This document shows positions 14,801 to 27,200 of a stretch of DNA of 64,000 bases, one piece after another. The stretch is from Oasisia sp. SBJ-2009. Its lineage: Eukaryota; Annelida; Polychaeta; Sabellida; Siboglinidae. The number at the start of each line of letters is the position of its first letter. The first letter of the stretch is position 1. Where the stretch lies: positions 47,092,864-47,156,863 of the forward strand of contig OZ024863.1 in NCBI GenBank assembly GCA_964017155.1, given 5' to 3'. The notes under the pieces are model-generated. The model was not told the origin of the DNA, searched no databases, and saw nothing but the letters and a program-made list of their open reading frames with translations. A program made the translations under genes and the position numbers.

Positions 14801-15971
14801 CAAATGATATATGAATTACGCCACTGCTATAAATTGTTCACAAGAGAATAACACGGCATCATTAGTATTTTTACCGAATGTTTATCCCTGAAACTATTTT
14901 CCAGCCATGCTTTGGATATTGAATTAGCATAATTGCTTTGATTGATATATTTGAAATATATTTAATTTGAACATTGGCAAGTATCACAAATAGTGTATGT
15001 AGCAAGTAGCAAGCATGCATTAACTGGGTCCAAGTAAAAGGAGATTAAAAACATATATTGGATATAAAAATTAATAAAAATAATTGACATTCCACAAAAT
15101 TTATTCCTGATTAATTATTTTCTTATTACATATATTAAAAATGTTGTCTACTTGGTGTATCCAGTCACCAGGACTGCTCAAAGTACTTTACACCTTACTT
15201 CACTGGGAGAGCTATTCAGTCACACCATTTCAACTTCTATGGGAAACATTAAGTCATGCTGCAAAATTACTGTTTGAAGGCTGCACGCCCAAATATCCAC
15301 CACTGTCTGTAGCCAGGTAATCATTTGTTCAGAGAACTGGAGCAGGATTCGAACCCAGGTTCTCTTAGACGAGGGTCCAAAGCTTTACCCATAACCATAA
15401 TAATAACTATAATATTTAACTATAAACTGATCCACTATGCTCTACAAAAACACATTCTTGTTACAAAGAGATCCAGTACATTAATTGGGAGAGGCCACAA
15501 CCAGAAGACAAGCTAGTACCTTCACTGCCATGTGACTTGGTGCTGCCTGCCTTGCTAGACGTGATGCGACTTGCAGCCCTCTGCTCCGACTCCGCGTACC
15601 AGTCCTCTATGATGTCCTGGAGCAGCTCCAGATGGGCGACGGCTTGTCGCACGGACGGGGAGATAGTCTGGGACGTGTCCCAGCTATGACGCTGGAGTAG
15701 TTGGGGTATGTTGGGCCATCCGTCCGGCAGTGCCAGTGGCAGCTCTGTGGAGGAGAGGTGGGCATGTAAATGTGATTTTATGACAAAAGAGTATCAATGA
15801 AAGCAACTTTTATGAGCTAACATGTTTTGTGACGATGAGAAATTTATTATGAATAATTATACAATAATGTTATATGGATTGTGATAATTTCAGAGCTTAG
15901 AATTATGTTGTTGTGTCTGGTGTGTGTGAGGGGGCTGGATGTATACGTGTATGTGTCAGATAGTGTGTGTG

Positions 15972-16022
<51 letters not shown>

Positions 16023-16027
16023 TGTGT

Positions 16028-16085
<58 letters not shown>

Positions 16086-16882
16086 GGTGCATGCAAATAT
16101 ATATGCACATGAGTGTGTATGTCATGTCTGTACGTACTTGTGTACATGTGTGGTTCATGTCTATGCTCTATATGCATGCATGCATGTACAGTGTGTATCA
16201 CTTGCTGTGTTTATCACAGTAGTACCTTCTGCTTCTGACAAAACATCATCAATTCCTGAGTCATCAGCTGGATTTGTCGACACAATAATTCCACTGTCAA
16301 ATGGATCAATTTCATCATCACCAGCATCTGCAGGAGAAACCTCATACATATATCTCATACCACATTTATGTAAATAAGTTTGTTTCTTAAGCATAAACCC
16401 TAAAGATGGTAGCTGTTCCTATTATTTACTGCATTACTGTATGTTCTAGTTTGTTTGATGTTTGCTTATTTTGTCACATCAAGGCGGACAATTAATGTTT
16501 GTTGATTTGTCGGCAATAAGTAATTACATTTGATTTGTTGATGTAGCATACAATTTTAGCAGAAGATATCTAGTAGTTCAATCTTGCATACACGATCACT
16601 CACTGATTTCAAGCCCTGCATATTTAAACAATGTTAGTAGGATACCTGATTAAAAAAGACGTGTTGCACATGTGTGCATACAAACACAAATACAGTGAAT
16701 ATAGGCCAAGAAATGTTGCCTGAAATGTATTTACACTAAGTGTTATATTCTGTCAATAGTCTACAACTTTGCATTTGCCAATATTTACCTCCGCTCATGT
16801 ACACAGCAACATCTTTGAACTGCACAACATTCCCTGTCCCAAAGCCGTCTCCCTTGTAGTCTCTATCAAGTATGGCCGTCAT
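1651..16882 (-). CDS. CCDC178: coiled-coil protein, CCDC178-like, 20 coding exons, about 938 aa
   Basis: Exons in transcript order: 16882-16789, 16327-16226, 15744-15520, 14648-14484, 13284-13060, 12477-12327, 11814-11745, 11603-11461, 10603-10450, 10173-10078, 9927-9791, 9040-8857, 7652-7521, 7030-6938, 5998-5885, 4970-4825, 4556-4471, 4079-4006, 3788-3639, 1926-1651. All junctions have GT/AG borders and agree in phase. The start ATG (16882-16880; MTAILDRDYKGDGFG) has an A at -3 and an in-frame TGA upstream. The first 200 residues are acidic, then Ser/Thr-rich; from about residue 200 the protein is almost all Glu/Lys/Gln/Leu heptad coiled coil, for example KLEKDRLETRSSLQKERDRG and EKAIQEIEHEIEERKIQHK. 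It ends KEEETETAKQGAAP. The family name rests on length (human protein 867 aa), long coiled coil, and the head-to-head ASXL neighbour, as for human CCDC178/ASXL3. Function in the family is poorly known. Alternatives are other long coiled-coil proteins (CCDC175, CCDC146). The exon structure is surer than the name. Confidence 0.75.
1930..3345 (-). repeat. 31-34 bp minisatellite abutting the acceptor of the last CCDC178-like exon
   Basis: About 45 tandem copies lie in the last intron. On the gene's strand each unit reads roughly GAACAGTCYATGACCTGG followed by TCTGTCTTCAG, so each carries a branch-point-like CTATGAC, a short pyrimidine run and CAG. Units of 31 bp and of 34 bp (with an extra GTCTC) alternate. 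The array runs straight into the real acceptor (CTGTCTCTGTCTGCCTCCAG, ending at 1927), which looks like a diverged unit. Confidence 0.95.
3789..3850 (-). repeat. 18-bp tandem array at the acceptor of CCDC178-like exon 19
   Basis: Three and a half copies of an 18-bp unit, on the gene's strand GTGTTACGTGACATGTCA, end directly in the acceptor GTGTTACATTACAG at 3789. The unit contains the palindrome TGACATGTCA. Confidence 0.9.
5297..5472. repeat. TA run followed by an ATATG pentanucleotide microsatellite
   Basis: Roughly 16 TA dinucleotides are followed by about 27 copies of a 5-bp unit (TGATA in register), then TA again. It lies in an intron of the CCDC178-like gene, about 410 bp from exon 15. 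Confidence 0.97.
6262..6780. repeat. GT-rich and CGTG microsatellite stretches
   Basis: Short runs of GTGTGT, of CGTG (6338-6372) and interrupted GT repeats (6640-6775) lie in an intron of the CCDC178-like gene. No coding signal is present; open frames here are simple-repeat artefacts. Confidence 0.85.
8495..8620. repeat. perfect 63-bp tandem duplication
   Basis: The 63 bases from 8495 (CTAAAACTGAAG...) are repeated base for base from 8558. No difference is seen, so the duplication is recent or an assembly artefact. It is intronic in the CCDC178-like gene. Confidence 0.95.
9487..9545. repeat. TA dinucleotide microsatellite
   Basis: About 28 TA units in an intron of the CCDC178-like gene. 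Confidence 0.97.
10258..10388. repeat. AGCGGGGG array with G-quadruplex potential
   Basis: About 15 near-identical copies of AGCGGGGG on the plus strand lie in the intron between CCDC178-like exons 9 and 10, about 60 bp from the exon 9 donor. The four- to five-guanine runs at regular 8-bp spacing are on the non-transcribed strand of the DNA, so the pre-mRNA would carry the C-rich complement. Open frames through it (Pro/Ala/Arg or Gly/Glu/Arg rich) are artefacts. Confidence 0.95.
10660..10945 (-). mobile_element. tRNA-derived SINE, copy 1
   Basis: Same family as the better copy at 50815-51135. The tRNA-like head is at the right end on the minus strand, with an A-box-like AGTGGTTAGAGTA and a B-box-like GGTTCAATTCC. 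The body contains the family-specific stretches GGGAAGTATTCAGCCA and CCACTGTCTATAGCCAGG. Confidence 0.75.
10960..11330. repeat. degenerate tandem repeat of about 55-60 bp
   Basis: Five or six diverged copies share words such as CTCAAGCTCCACA, TGACTC(A/G)TGAGTCAA and CACTACAAGTAGAG. The array lies between exons 8 and 9 of the CCDC178-like gene. The words AGCTCCACA and CACTGCAAG also occur at the exon 9 acceptor (10590-10610), so the unit may derive from that exon border; this is weaker than for the other arrays. Confidence 0.7.
11838..11945. repeat. GT microsatellite
   Basis: A nearly pure GT run with GCGT and GCAT interruptions, beginning about 25 bp after the exon 7 acceptor of the CCDC178-like gene. 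Confidence 0.97.
12697..12837. mobile_element. 140-bp foldback (MITE-like) element
   Basis: The ends are TAGTTTGTACTA and TAGTACAAACTA, nearly perfect inverted repeats. A second inner pair, GTAGTTTAGAAACA and TGTTTCTAAACTAC, is exact. The centre is AT-rich and also nearly palindromic (ATATAATATATAATG). The whole stretch could fold into one hairpin. No coding capacity and no clear target-site duplication are seen. Confidence 0.6.
13950..14190 (-). mobile_element. tRNA-derived SINE, copy 2 (decayed)
   Basis: The recognisable body words AAATATCCACCAGTGTCT, CAGCTGAGTGAACTGGA and CTTGCCCAAGGTT are in the same order and orientation as in the copy at 50815-51135. The tRNA-like head at the right is badly eroded. 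Pieces of the opposite end (GCGCAGTATCCAGTACTC) recur at 14296-14350 with a short tandem duplication of the TGATCAAGCCACTTTACAC region up to about 14450. Confidence 0.65.
15157..15460 (-). mobile_element. tRNA-derived SINE, copy 3, with small insertion
   Basis: Body words GGGAAACATTAAGTCATGCT and ATCCACCACTGTCTGTAGCC plus a B-box-like GGTTCGAATCC (minus strand) match the family. The head is split by about 40 bases of ATAATAATAAC-type sequence (15393-15430), and the distal CACTATGCTCTAC follows it. Confidence 0.7.
15963..16085. repeat. GT microsatellite
   Basis: About 60 GT units with two GTGGTG interruptions in an intron of the CCDC178-like gene. Confidence 0.97.
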
Positions 16883-18220
16883 TTCTTGTCACTGTGTGCT
16901 TTTAGCCATTCATCTGAAGATGTACATAGTACATCAACATCAATTAAAACACAGCTACTTGGTCAAATAAAAATTACATTATACATATATATCTGACTCC
17001 CTTCCTTATCCTATTATCTGACTTCCTTCTTCGTCCTCTCCTCGACCATATAAATAAATAATGTCTTTTTCTCGATTAAATGTTGTATGGTTATACATGT
17101 AAATAATGTTGTCGCACCTTCTATTGCACTGTTCAGATGCTTTATGTATGTAATTAAGCAATTATAAGGGTAAACATGATAAGTATTGTACTTCTCTTAC
17201 ACTTTTTTTCAACAAATGGTATTGTATGCACTGTCTGTATAATGTAGTAATTGTTGTTGAAAATAAATTTCAATTCAATATCAAGCACGTAGAAGAGGAC
17301 CATCAAGGAAGCCAAAGTGAGCATCTTTTCCAAGTCATGGGTGGTGACTTTGTGGACACTACTCATGACTGATCTCCTTATTATGGCAGAACAGTGCAGA
17401 CAGCCATCCAACATGCACTCCCATTCCGAGATTAAGCCATGGAGTTCCAGGAATCCATTCATTCACCCATTCATTCAACTATTCCAACAAGCCACTGAAC
17501 AGGACTGTGTAAAATATGTAGTACTGACAATAATCTTTCTCTTATGGAGAAGAGTTTTTGTTATAAATAGTAAATAATTTCTACATCTCATCTGGATAAA
17601 TGCCAGCATAAAATGTGATGAACTAAAATGCTAACACGGATCCTTACACGTTTACAGGTTTACACGTCACACTAAGTATGTATATAAGTTGTTAATCAAT
17701 CTAAAGCATAAGTTTATACACATTCTTACTAACATCCATTTTCACTGTACGTCTATCTGTTAGGATATCGTCTTCCGCTAGCTCTAGCACAGTAGCAGAC
17801 CTGTCACAGTGTCAGTCGGTCACTGACTCAAACGAATGTTTATTTACTTTTGATCAACAATTGAAAATTCGAGGTCATAATAGTACACTAAATGCGACAT
17901 ACTCCCGGGTGTATTCTATTAATGTGTTTCCAATTCAGATATAATGCACTATACAAATAAATTATAACATTCAACCAAATATTCGAAGTATTTATTGTTT
18001 TACAAAACAGTCATTCAGCGTTTGACGCCATTTTAATTATTTCTCGTTACCTAGTTACGGACTACGAAAAGTCCCGAACACACGTCGAACTTACACGAAG
18101 ATGACACGTGACCCTCCACGGTCTACAAAATGGCTGCCCTAAACTGTCGAAAATAGGTCATAGAAAATTAGATGAGTTGTGTCCTTTGTTGATATTTTAT
18201 CCTTTCGTACTTTACATAAA
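16883..18220. promoter_or_regulatory. shared promoter region between divergent CCDC178-like and ASXL genes
   Basis: 1.34 kb separates the two start codons. Both transcripts must start here or in upstream non-coding exons. The minus-strand sequence near 17735 carries AAAATGGAT followed by GTTAGTAAG, which could be a donor of a CCDC178 5' non-coding exon. The stretch 17990-18150 is richer in CpG (ATTTCTCGTTACCTAGTTACGG, ACACGTCGAACTTACACG, GACACGTGAC) and contains ATGGCTGCC, resembling a TATA-less housekeeping promoter. An E-box CACGTG lies at about 18112. Exact start sites cannot be read from sequence. Confidence 0.5.
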
Positions 18221-21200
18221 ATGCAATCAGAAATTGCAAAGGATAAGGCTTCAAAGAAAAAGAAAGATCGAACATGGGTTGAAGCAGCAAAAATAGTGAG
18301 TAGCCTTCAATGATCTGCCATATCGGCCGTTTTGTCGGCAGTTGATTTCATTTGCAAAATTGTGTTCGTTTGACAGTGCCAGATCGTGGCAATTGTAGCA
18401 CGTATTCATTGCTACGTGAACATTAATGATGTATTAAGACATAATATAATTTAGTCCATAATTTGGTTGCAGAATTTTTTTTATTTAGACATTCAGACAG
18501 TATACCACGTATTTCCATCCATCGGTCAAGCCAATTATCATTCACAACAAATAGACACCGTGGGTGTAGTAGTTCATAGCTCATCCTTGCCCGCACACCC
18601 TGCTTCCCTGAGTTATTTATTCGGAGGTTATAATTCCATCATCAGCATGAGTGTGAAGCTGCACATATATATACATAGTCATAGTGGGCTTAGATGTGTG
18701 GTGTTTAACCCTGGTTAAATAAATATTACACATTTTTAAGAATAAATCTATTAATAGTGAAATAAATCCGCAAAAAATTATGTCTCCTTTTAACTGAGGA
18801 CTTATAAATGCCAATAAAGGCAGTCCACTTTTTATAGTGCCATTTTTTATTATAATAAATTAAGCAAACTGGAGCAAGTTACTAGCAGCACACAGTAGGC
18901 TGTCTGCTTAATTATAATATTTGCATTTGTAGGTCCTAGAGAAATTCAAGCAGATTCCAATGAGCCACAAGGAAATACTAAAGGTGATAGAAGAAGATCA
19001 ACTGAAGGATGTTAGGTAGGTCTGCTGGTCTACAGCTCACATGGATGTTGTCCTTAAACAATGTATGAATGTTCATGTTCTTGTAACAAAATATTAGAAT
19101 GTGGATGAAAGTAAACTGCACAATCTTGTAGAAATAATTACCAAGCATACCTGAACTCACTACATTTATTGTGGGTATTTGTACTTCTACTTCTTTACAG
19201 AGTTTATACAACATAGCTTTATGCTGTGACCCGTCCACCCGTCATTTGGACGGGTAAAAAACATTGTGGAAGGTTAGAAATATGAGTGGATGGGTGGTGG
19301 TGGTCGAGTAAAAAATTAAGGAGCAAAAACAAAAAATAAAAATAAATGCTACAAAACCATAGATATTGTCAGTTATACCTCAAAAGTGAGTGTAAATTGT
19401 GTTGTGTGTCCATTTCCGGTCATCAGAGACATTTAAAGTTTGTACACTGGCTTAACAGTTGTGTGACCGGCAAAAATCTGGTTCTGCATAAAGCCCTGTA
19501 ATACAAGTATATTTAAAGTTCATATACTTCATTGCATTATATCCCTTTTCTTTAATATAATATGATTTAATAATTAATAATTACATTTTATAAACATTTC
19601 ATGTATGTATCACATAAAATATTATTATGGTAAAAATAAAATTATTACTGTATTGTGTATAAAATTCTGTTATGCTCAGTGCTGATAGTTTGTTATAGAT
19701 AATTATATTTGATGTGTTTACTGATGTGTATTGCAGTGGTGCAACTTCACTGGCATGTCTCAATTCTATGCTGCACAGCAACTGTCGTGGTCTAGACAGT
19801 GTCTTCTACAAAGTGGCTGGAAGAACTGCAGTTTATGGTCTTACAGTAAGTCTCCTTATTTGCAAGTAACCGGTTTGCTAGGCTGCAAAGTACTTTTTCA
19901 CCAATACTGCAAATTCTAAAATAGTTAAAAGTTGCCAAAACAGTTGTAAAAACAGTATTTATCACAATAGTTTTTCTGGTGTTTTAGCTAGTTTGGTGTA
20001 ACAAGTTTATACTCTACTAGGACGTGTGTTCTTATGTTATGTTTACCATTATAGCCACGGAAACGCTCATGTGACACTGTCTTGTAGAGTGAGCCACCAG
20101 ATGGCGCTGTCCTCACGCAAGTGGACGAGGAATGCAGTTTATCAGATCAGCACGTGGATGAAAATGGATGGTCAGCATTGCCGCCTCAGTCTACTGCAAA
20201 GACATGTAGAGATCGTAAGAAGGAGAAAGGTTTGTATACTATCGCTGTTCAGATTATTAGCTTTTGTAGTTGAGTTATTAATCCTGGTAAGATATCTGCA
20301 AAACAAGACAGACAAGTGAGACAACTAAAACTGAAAACGGACGTGTTTTCCCCTTTCTTGTTCTGGTCTTGAGTAGGCCTCCACAAGATGAATAGTGAAA
20401 CTTTGTTGTGGCAAAAACAGTAGCCACTTAGAAGAGTTTTCATTCCAGCTTGGTTTGAAAGCATGTTTATATCGACATAAAGTGGCTTTCTTGTCAATCT
20501 GTCGGTCCAGTCAAAATGTAGATGCTTCCTTTGCATTGCATTTAAGTTGCAAGTCCAGCTTCCTTTCTGTTTTTAGCAGTTCTGTAAATCTGGTCTATAA
20601 AGCACAGTATATACCTGCTCCATGAACTGTACATTTTATGTTGTGGTAGAACATATTAGCGGTGAATGTTACTTTGACACAGCCCTAGAAAAAATAACAC
20701 AAACAGTTGTTTTCTTTGAGAAATTTTAACGCTGTCATGTTTTTTCTTCAACATGCTGTCCACTTCCCATTCCAGTAATGTTCGCCACCTTGCCAGACAA
20801 CTGCCAAACTATCCCCGAGGTTGATTCTGACGATGATGATAGCCCAGTGCTGCCACCTGGTACATACAAGTGCAGTGAGTCAGGGTCGACAGAAACGAGC
20901 GAGGTGACGGGGGAGGGTGTAGTGCCGGTTGCACCTGTCGCGTCTGCGCCACCCGCAGCCGCCTCGAAACCACAGAAGCGGCGCAACCGTAACAACCCTT
21001 TGCGCCACTACAAGCGGCGCAAGAAAAAGTCGAAACTAGGTCGAATAAAGATAAAGCCTGCCGTGTCATCGTCAGCTAGTGGTGAGTGGTGTGAAAAGCT
21101 GTACACAAACTCATAAATATAAAAGTTCTCAATGGATGTCATTAATTGTTGTTATTTGGCAGCTAACATGTATGGCTAGTTTGGCTAGTTTGGTCTCACA

Positions 21201-24200
21201 GGAAGTAGGAAGTTTGTCTGCTCAGTAATTATTTGGCAACAGTGTACTGCTTTTGTTTTTTGGGATGACGTTAAGCTGATACTATCATCATGTTTATCCG
21301 ACTTAATAGAGATAGTATAATTTTATTATAATAAAAGAGTTCATTTGTCAGTAAAATGATATAACCAATCCATTTTTAGGATAAGTATTTGCAGTTATGA
21401 TTTTTATTGTAACAGTACAAAAAGGAGGATTTTTGTTGGCTGGTGGCAGCGTTAAACTATTTACAATAGGTACAAGTATGTTTATAAAACAATTATGTCA
21501 CATACCTGCCAATTCTAAACACAGTGAAATGTGAATGGGTATAAGCATCTACTGTCTTGCTCTGTCTGGCTTTGGAGCATTATTTTAGCACTCCGTACAG
21601 TTGTACGAGTGGCTTAGTGAGGACATTAGCCTGTGTTGGTGTTCAAAACAAATTTCATAATTACACAACTAGCAATGTTCGACTTACTTCTATGTTTCGA
21701 CCACCATCGGCGGCCTTCTTCAGGAACTGAATGTTCAGTGGTCACTGCTCGCTAGATGGCGTGGCGAGCAGACTGTCCCACATGTGACTTAGTCTGTAGC
21801 CCCTCTCATCTCTGTTCATAGTTGGTTCCGTCTTCCTAATCCAGATGGCTTCTTTTATCCAACGCGCACACCTGTTCGTCTCGTTATCCACCACTTTCAC
21901 TCCCTCCCAGTCTATCACGCAGTTGAGTCTGTCCGCATGGTCGGTTATGGCTGATTTGTGTTCGATGTTTGTCAACATTTTCTTGCCTCGCGAGTAAAAC
22001 GTCTAGATGTTACTGTTTCAACTTGTTGGTGGTTGACACGTGGAGTGGCTGTTGTAGAGTCGGAGGGCCGAATGACGGCCAGTTCGAGTAGTGCCAACAG
22101 CAAGGCGTCCTCCCCCAGCAGCCTGGTGATGGCGCCCCGCAGCACCCCCCTACGCACACAGACACTGCGGGAACTCCTCGCTACCATCCCTGGCTTCAGC
22201 ATGAAGGTACGTGGCTAAGTGTCACTCGTCCGTCGTAACCTGTGTTAACTGAACTGTGTTTATTTTGTACTTGAGTGAAAGTACTCATCCCACAACTTAT
22301 TAAGTAATAATAAGTACATGAAAAAGTTGTGTACTTGACTAAAAAGAATGTAATTTTAAAAAGTACCTGTGGCAAGAGTATAACTGAAGTACAATTCGAT
22401 GTTTTACTTTGAATCATCCGTCAAAAATCTGTCCAAATGACCCGGCTCAGTGATCTTGTATGTATAAAGATCAGTGTTGACTCGCACAGTTTGAGGTTTG
22501 TATACAAACATGAGTTGGCTGGTGAATTTTCATGATTGCATTCTATTAACAGACTTTGATATGACAATAGAAACCCCCAGGCGACTAGACACAATATTGT
22601 AAGGAAAATATGTAGAAGGGAAGATATTTATATAGATGGAGTCATAGACACAGGATTATATTCTAGGAACCATGCTTGGGATGGACTTTATACACTAGGA
22701 TTAAGTTTATACTCTACTAGGACATGTGTTCTTATGTTATGTTTACCATTATAGCCACGGAAACGCTCCAATCAGAAGCTGAGTGCTGCTGCCCAACTGC
22801 GACAGACGAAGGAAGGCTGCATTGATCTCGAGACACCCAACTCTATCTTAGTCAACACAAACCTCAAGGTACAAGGCTTCCCCAATTAATAACCTGTTAG
22901 TAAATAATTGTGTGTGGGTCTTGTAGATTAAAAAAATATCTGGCCAGGTCGGCAGGTTCAATTTAAGTACCGTCATGACTCTGCAATGTATTTTAGGTAT
23001 TTCCCTTGAATTAAAGTTGAGTTGGAATCAGTGGGCAAAGGCAGCAAGTGTGATGAAGTACCCTAAATTCAGGGACTTTCTGTACATAATATGGGACAAA
23101 TAACATTCAGCAAAACCAGGTTTGTGTGGATAATCTAAAATCATCTTGTGTGGCTCATGTTCATCCCTTCACAGTTGCCAACTGCTCTTTCATTTCAACA
23201 CATGTGAGCGTAATATTATAGTTTTATATTTTATTCTTTTGTAAAATGTTGTGCCAAAGAACCAGTTGATGAAGTGGCTTGTTTATAAATGAGTGAGTTT
23301 GACAAGTGTGTCATGATGACCACTCTGTGTTGCAGGCTATCCTCAGCAAGTACACGTTTTCGCAACTGCCTGCCCACTACCAGTACAAGCTGACCCAGCT
23401 CCTGCCACAGTGTGACCGCATACTGCAGACAGACGGGGCTCTCCGGTGAGTTCTTCCCACACAGTTGGATCAGTAATCATTCCCCTGTCGACTCAACTAG
23501 TGTGTTCTATTTATAGTTGTGGTTCTACCACACAAAAGCAGACTCTGTAGTAAGTCAAATCATCCTGATCACTTCATTGTTGGCTTACTGTTTATCTGTT
23601 CTTTTGACATCACACTGATGACATGATTATTTGGTGTTTATTCTTTTGACCCACCACCTTTTCAGTGTGGTTTGCAGGGTTCATTCTCTAGAATTAATGA
23701 CTACATAGTAACTTATATGTTTATCCCCATTATTGGAGCTCTTATGTTCCTTCGGATATATACCATAGAGAATGTATCTACAACTATTCACATCAATACA
23801 CAATTGATGAACAAAATTACTTTATTTTTTAAATGCTATGATTTGATCTTTTAAACCAGTCCTCAAGTTTTTAAGTTCAGTGGTTGTACCTCATTACACA
23901 AAACAGAATTTTGTTTCTAGTGTACATTCCGATGACTTCCATGTGATATATTTTATTGAAGTTTATATCTGTGAAAGATATCGCAGCTTTATCAGTAGAA
24001 CAAGTTTGCCAAAAAATTGTATTGTATAATGAATGCATAATTGGCTAAAGTAGTAAACATGGAACTGTCACAAGTCTATTTTTTATGAAAAACGTTGTAC
24101 ATGGTAATTATCTTGACACAGAGACAAGATTGTACAGTAATGGCCTCTTTTGTGTGGCTTGTTTACTTATATGAGAATATAGGATGTGGTTAGGAAATGA

Positions 24201-27200
24201 AGTTAGTGAAATGTGACATTGGTCTTTCAGGATGGGTCCCACAGCGTTACACAACGAGTTCTTCACCAAGGCTTGTGTTGAGTGGAGGGAGAGACTCTCA
24301 GAAGGTAAAGAGATTTTTGGAGAACCTGTCATGCATTATAATTTGTTATGCTGTTTTAACAAACCCTGAACAATGGTGTCCATAACATAGCCACATTGTA
24401 AATCTCTAGCATGTGAGTAATTTTGAGTGAAGGGGTTAACAAAATAAACTCACAATTCAGGTCTTGTAAACTGCACCTATGTCAAAACTGGATATGCTGT
24501 TGGCACTGTGTACATTGTTATAATGCTAAAGTGCCAGGCGAGTTAGTTTGAGATGAAACTGTATTTATAGAGCGTTAGGACACAATGTTAGCGAAGGCAG
24601 CCAATACATGGGGAAAAAGCTAAACTGTGAAGTACAAATATAACTTGTTAGAGCACACTGCTTCAGTGGCACACTTTGGCGTGACATTAATTATTCAGTT
24701 ATGACTATATCATTAATTATTCAGCTATGAGTATATATATATACCTGTGTGAGACCAGGTAAGGCGTGACACTTACGTCCCCGGCATGTCTTGTAGGAGA
24801 GTTCACACCTGACAATCAGCAGCGCATCAAGCACGAAGAAGACAAAGAACACACCAAACTGGACAAGTGGAAGGCACGTATCTCTTGCATAGACACCTAT
24901 CAATATTGCCTATTGTAACCTCTATACAAACTAGTTCAAAATATTCACTACTCAGGACCTGGCCTGGGAAAATTCCAGAATTGGAATCAGTCGGTGTGAA
25001 AACTGTGGAATCAGAACCATTTTATCTTCTATTTAAACATGCAGCCACATTGCAGTTGCAGAATACAATTTGTTCTTTTTATAATTCCACCAGTGGAACT
25101 TTTGGTTACCAAAACTGCTAAAATGGGTGGTGAAACAGTGTTAGCCTATTTTTGTAGAATTATCTGACTTGTTATTTCTGTTGCAGGTGAAACACTTTGA
25201 AGATGTATGGGGACAAAAGTGAGTATTTTGTGTTACAAGTGTTTCTTGCAGTCGATATAGAAGCATTTCTACCATAGATATCTGCGAAATTGGATAGATG
25301 TAATATGATGCTTGTGTACTGGGAGATGATGAAGCCAGATATTAAATTATGCCAATAACCTTGATCCAGGGTGACTGTGTAATTCGTGTTTCCACGCATG
25401 CTGCCATAACAGTAATTTATAATTATCCAGCAGCTGGAAAAATTACTATATAAATCAATATTGCCATAAGCAACATGAATTATGTAAGTTGGTGTTATCA
25501 TACATCAGGTGTTAGATTGCAATGTTTTTAAAAGCATGAATAATTGCTTAAAAACATCGTAACCACATATTGCACAAACATGCTGCATAAGCCATTATGC
25601 TATCCATTACATAGGTTTGGGTCAAATGACACACAAATAAAAACTATTTCATGAACTGTTATATCTAGCTACACTTGTAAATATGTTTTCTACTAAATCT
25701 TTAATGAATTATATAATTTCAGTTATTTATTGATTTCTCAGGTAAAGTGTGTGATTTAAAAGAAATGCTGTAAATAATAATAATTGATGAAAAATTGTCA
25801 CAGCTACACGAAGGAAATCGGTGGTGGATATAATTTCACAAAAGTGTAGAGCATCTGTCTGTAATAATTGTTCCTAAAGACTTCTGACTCTGCTCTGAGA
25901 ACATGTGTGGCACATTCTATAACCGTCATCATTTGTGCCCAGGTCAAAGAGGAAACGTTCCCAGATCGACTCGACCGCTGCAGTGCTGCCCCCTGTCACC
26001 AGGACACCGTCGACGAGGATTCAGCCGAACCGGGCGAGGCTCGTGTCGACAATACTCCGCCGACGCACCATCAGTCAGAACGTGGCGGCCTCTACTGGCA
26101 GCGAGTGTAGTCGACGTTCGTCACTGCCGGCCACCGCTACAACCACATCGCATAATGAGAAGAAGCCGCCGGCGCCCGCTATATCAAGCTCCGGTGGTGA
26201 GAAGACGACCGCCGTGTCAACATTGGTGAGCACCTCGGGGAAGAAGGCTGTACAGAAACAACCTGTGGCGCCATCTGTGGGACCGTCTAAAATCTGCGCC
26301 AACAACCAGACCCTGCTGCAGCAGCTGAAGCGGCCGCTGGAGATACGACCGACCGCACCAAAGGTACCGCCGGTGAAGAAAGCTCGGTCGGAGGACACGG
26401 TCACAACGTCTGTCACGTCTGTCACAGTCCCTGCCAGCCTCCGGCAGTCGACACCGTCATCAAGCGCCTTGCCGCAGCAGAAGAAGGGTGGCACCGTGAA
26501 GGGTGTGGTCGCGGGGGGTGCCTCGGTGGCCCGGCTGCCCCAAGGCCACACACGCACGCTTGCGCAGATCAAGGCACAGACCAAAGCCAAGCTGCACGCG
26601 CGCAGTCAGAAGCCGAACATCCTCATCTGTCCGAAGCCGAAGGAGCCGACGACGATAGCGCCGGCCGACGGCGTGAACCTGCTGCGCTCGCAGAAGATCT
26701 GCCAGGAGATGATCGAGAAGAGTAGACAGAGCATCGCCCAGTCGCCAGCCGTCGCCACGACGACGTCAGTGCACAGTGCACCTTGCCAAACGAATATCAT
26801 GACCGTGCCGACGCAGCACATGCGAGTGAAGTCGATTGACAGCAACGGGCTGAAGATGAAGCTGGGGCCGGTGATATGCACCACGAAACCGTCGGTCGTG
26901 TCGACAACGCCGATGCTGATGACGCCGATAAGCACCAAGAAGCCCATACAGGCAAGCACTACTGTGATTATTAACAACTCTTCGAGCCAGCGTGCCAGCG
27001 GCAATGCGGCGACGCCGCCCGTCAGCACTCGCGTCATCGACGCGAGCACGCTGCCTCTCGCGAGTGCGCCGGCGGCGGTGTCGGTGAGCGTGGCGTCGAC
27101 GGCGAGCGTCACGACGTCGGACAGTTCAAACAGTCAACCAGTGAAGGTGCTGTGGGTGAATCAGTCGGGCGCCGATCGCCGGTGTCTCATGCTGTCGACG

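Noticed and set aside
17317..17577. 86-codon plus frame in the CCDC178/ASXL intergenic region
   Set aside because: No domain or splice-compatible neighbour; it would lie in the shared promoter region upstream of ASXL exon 1.
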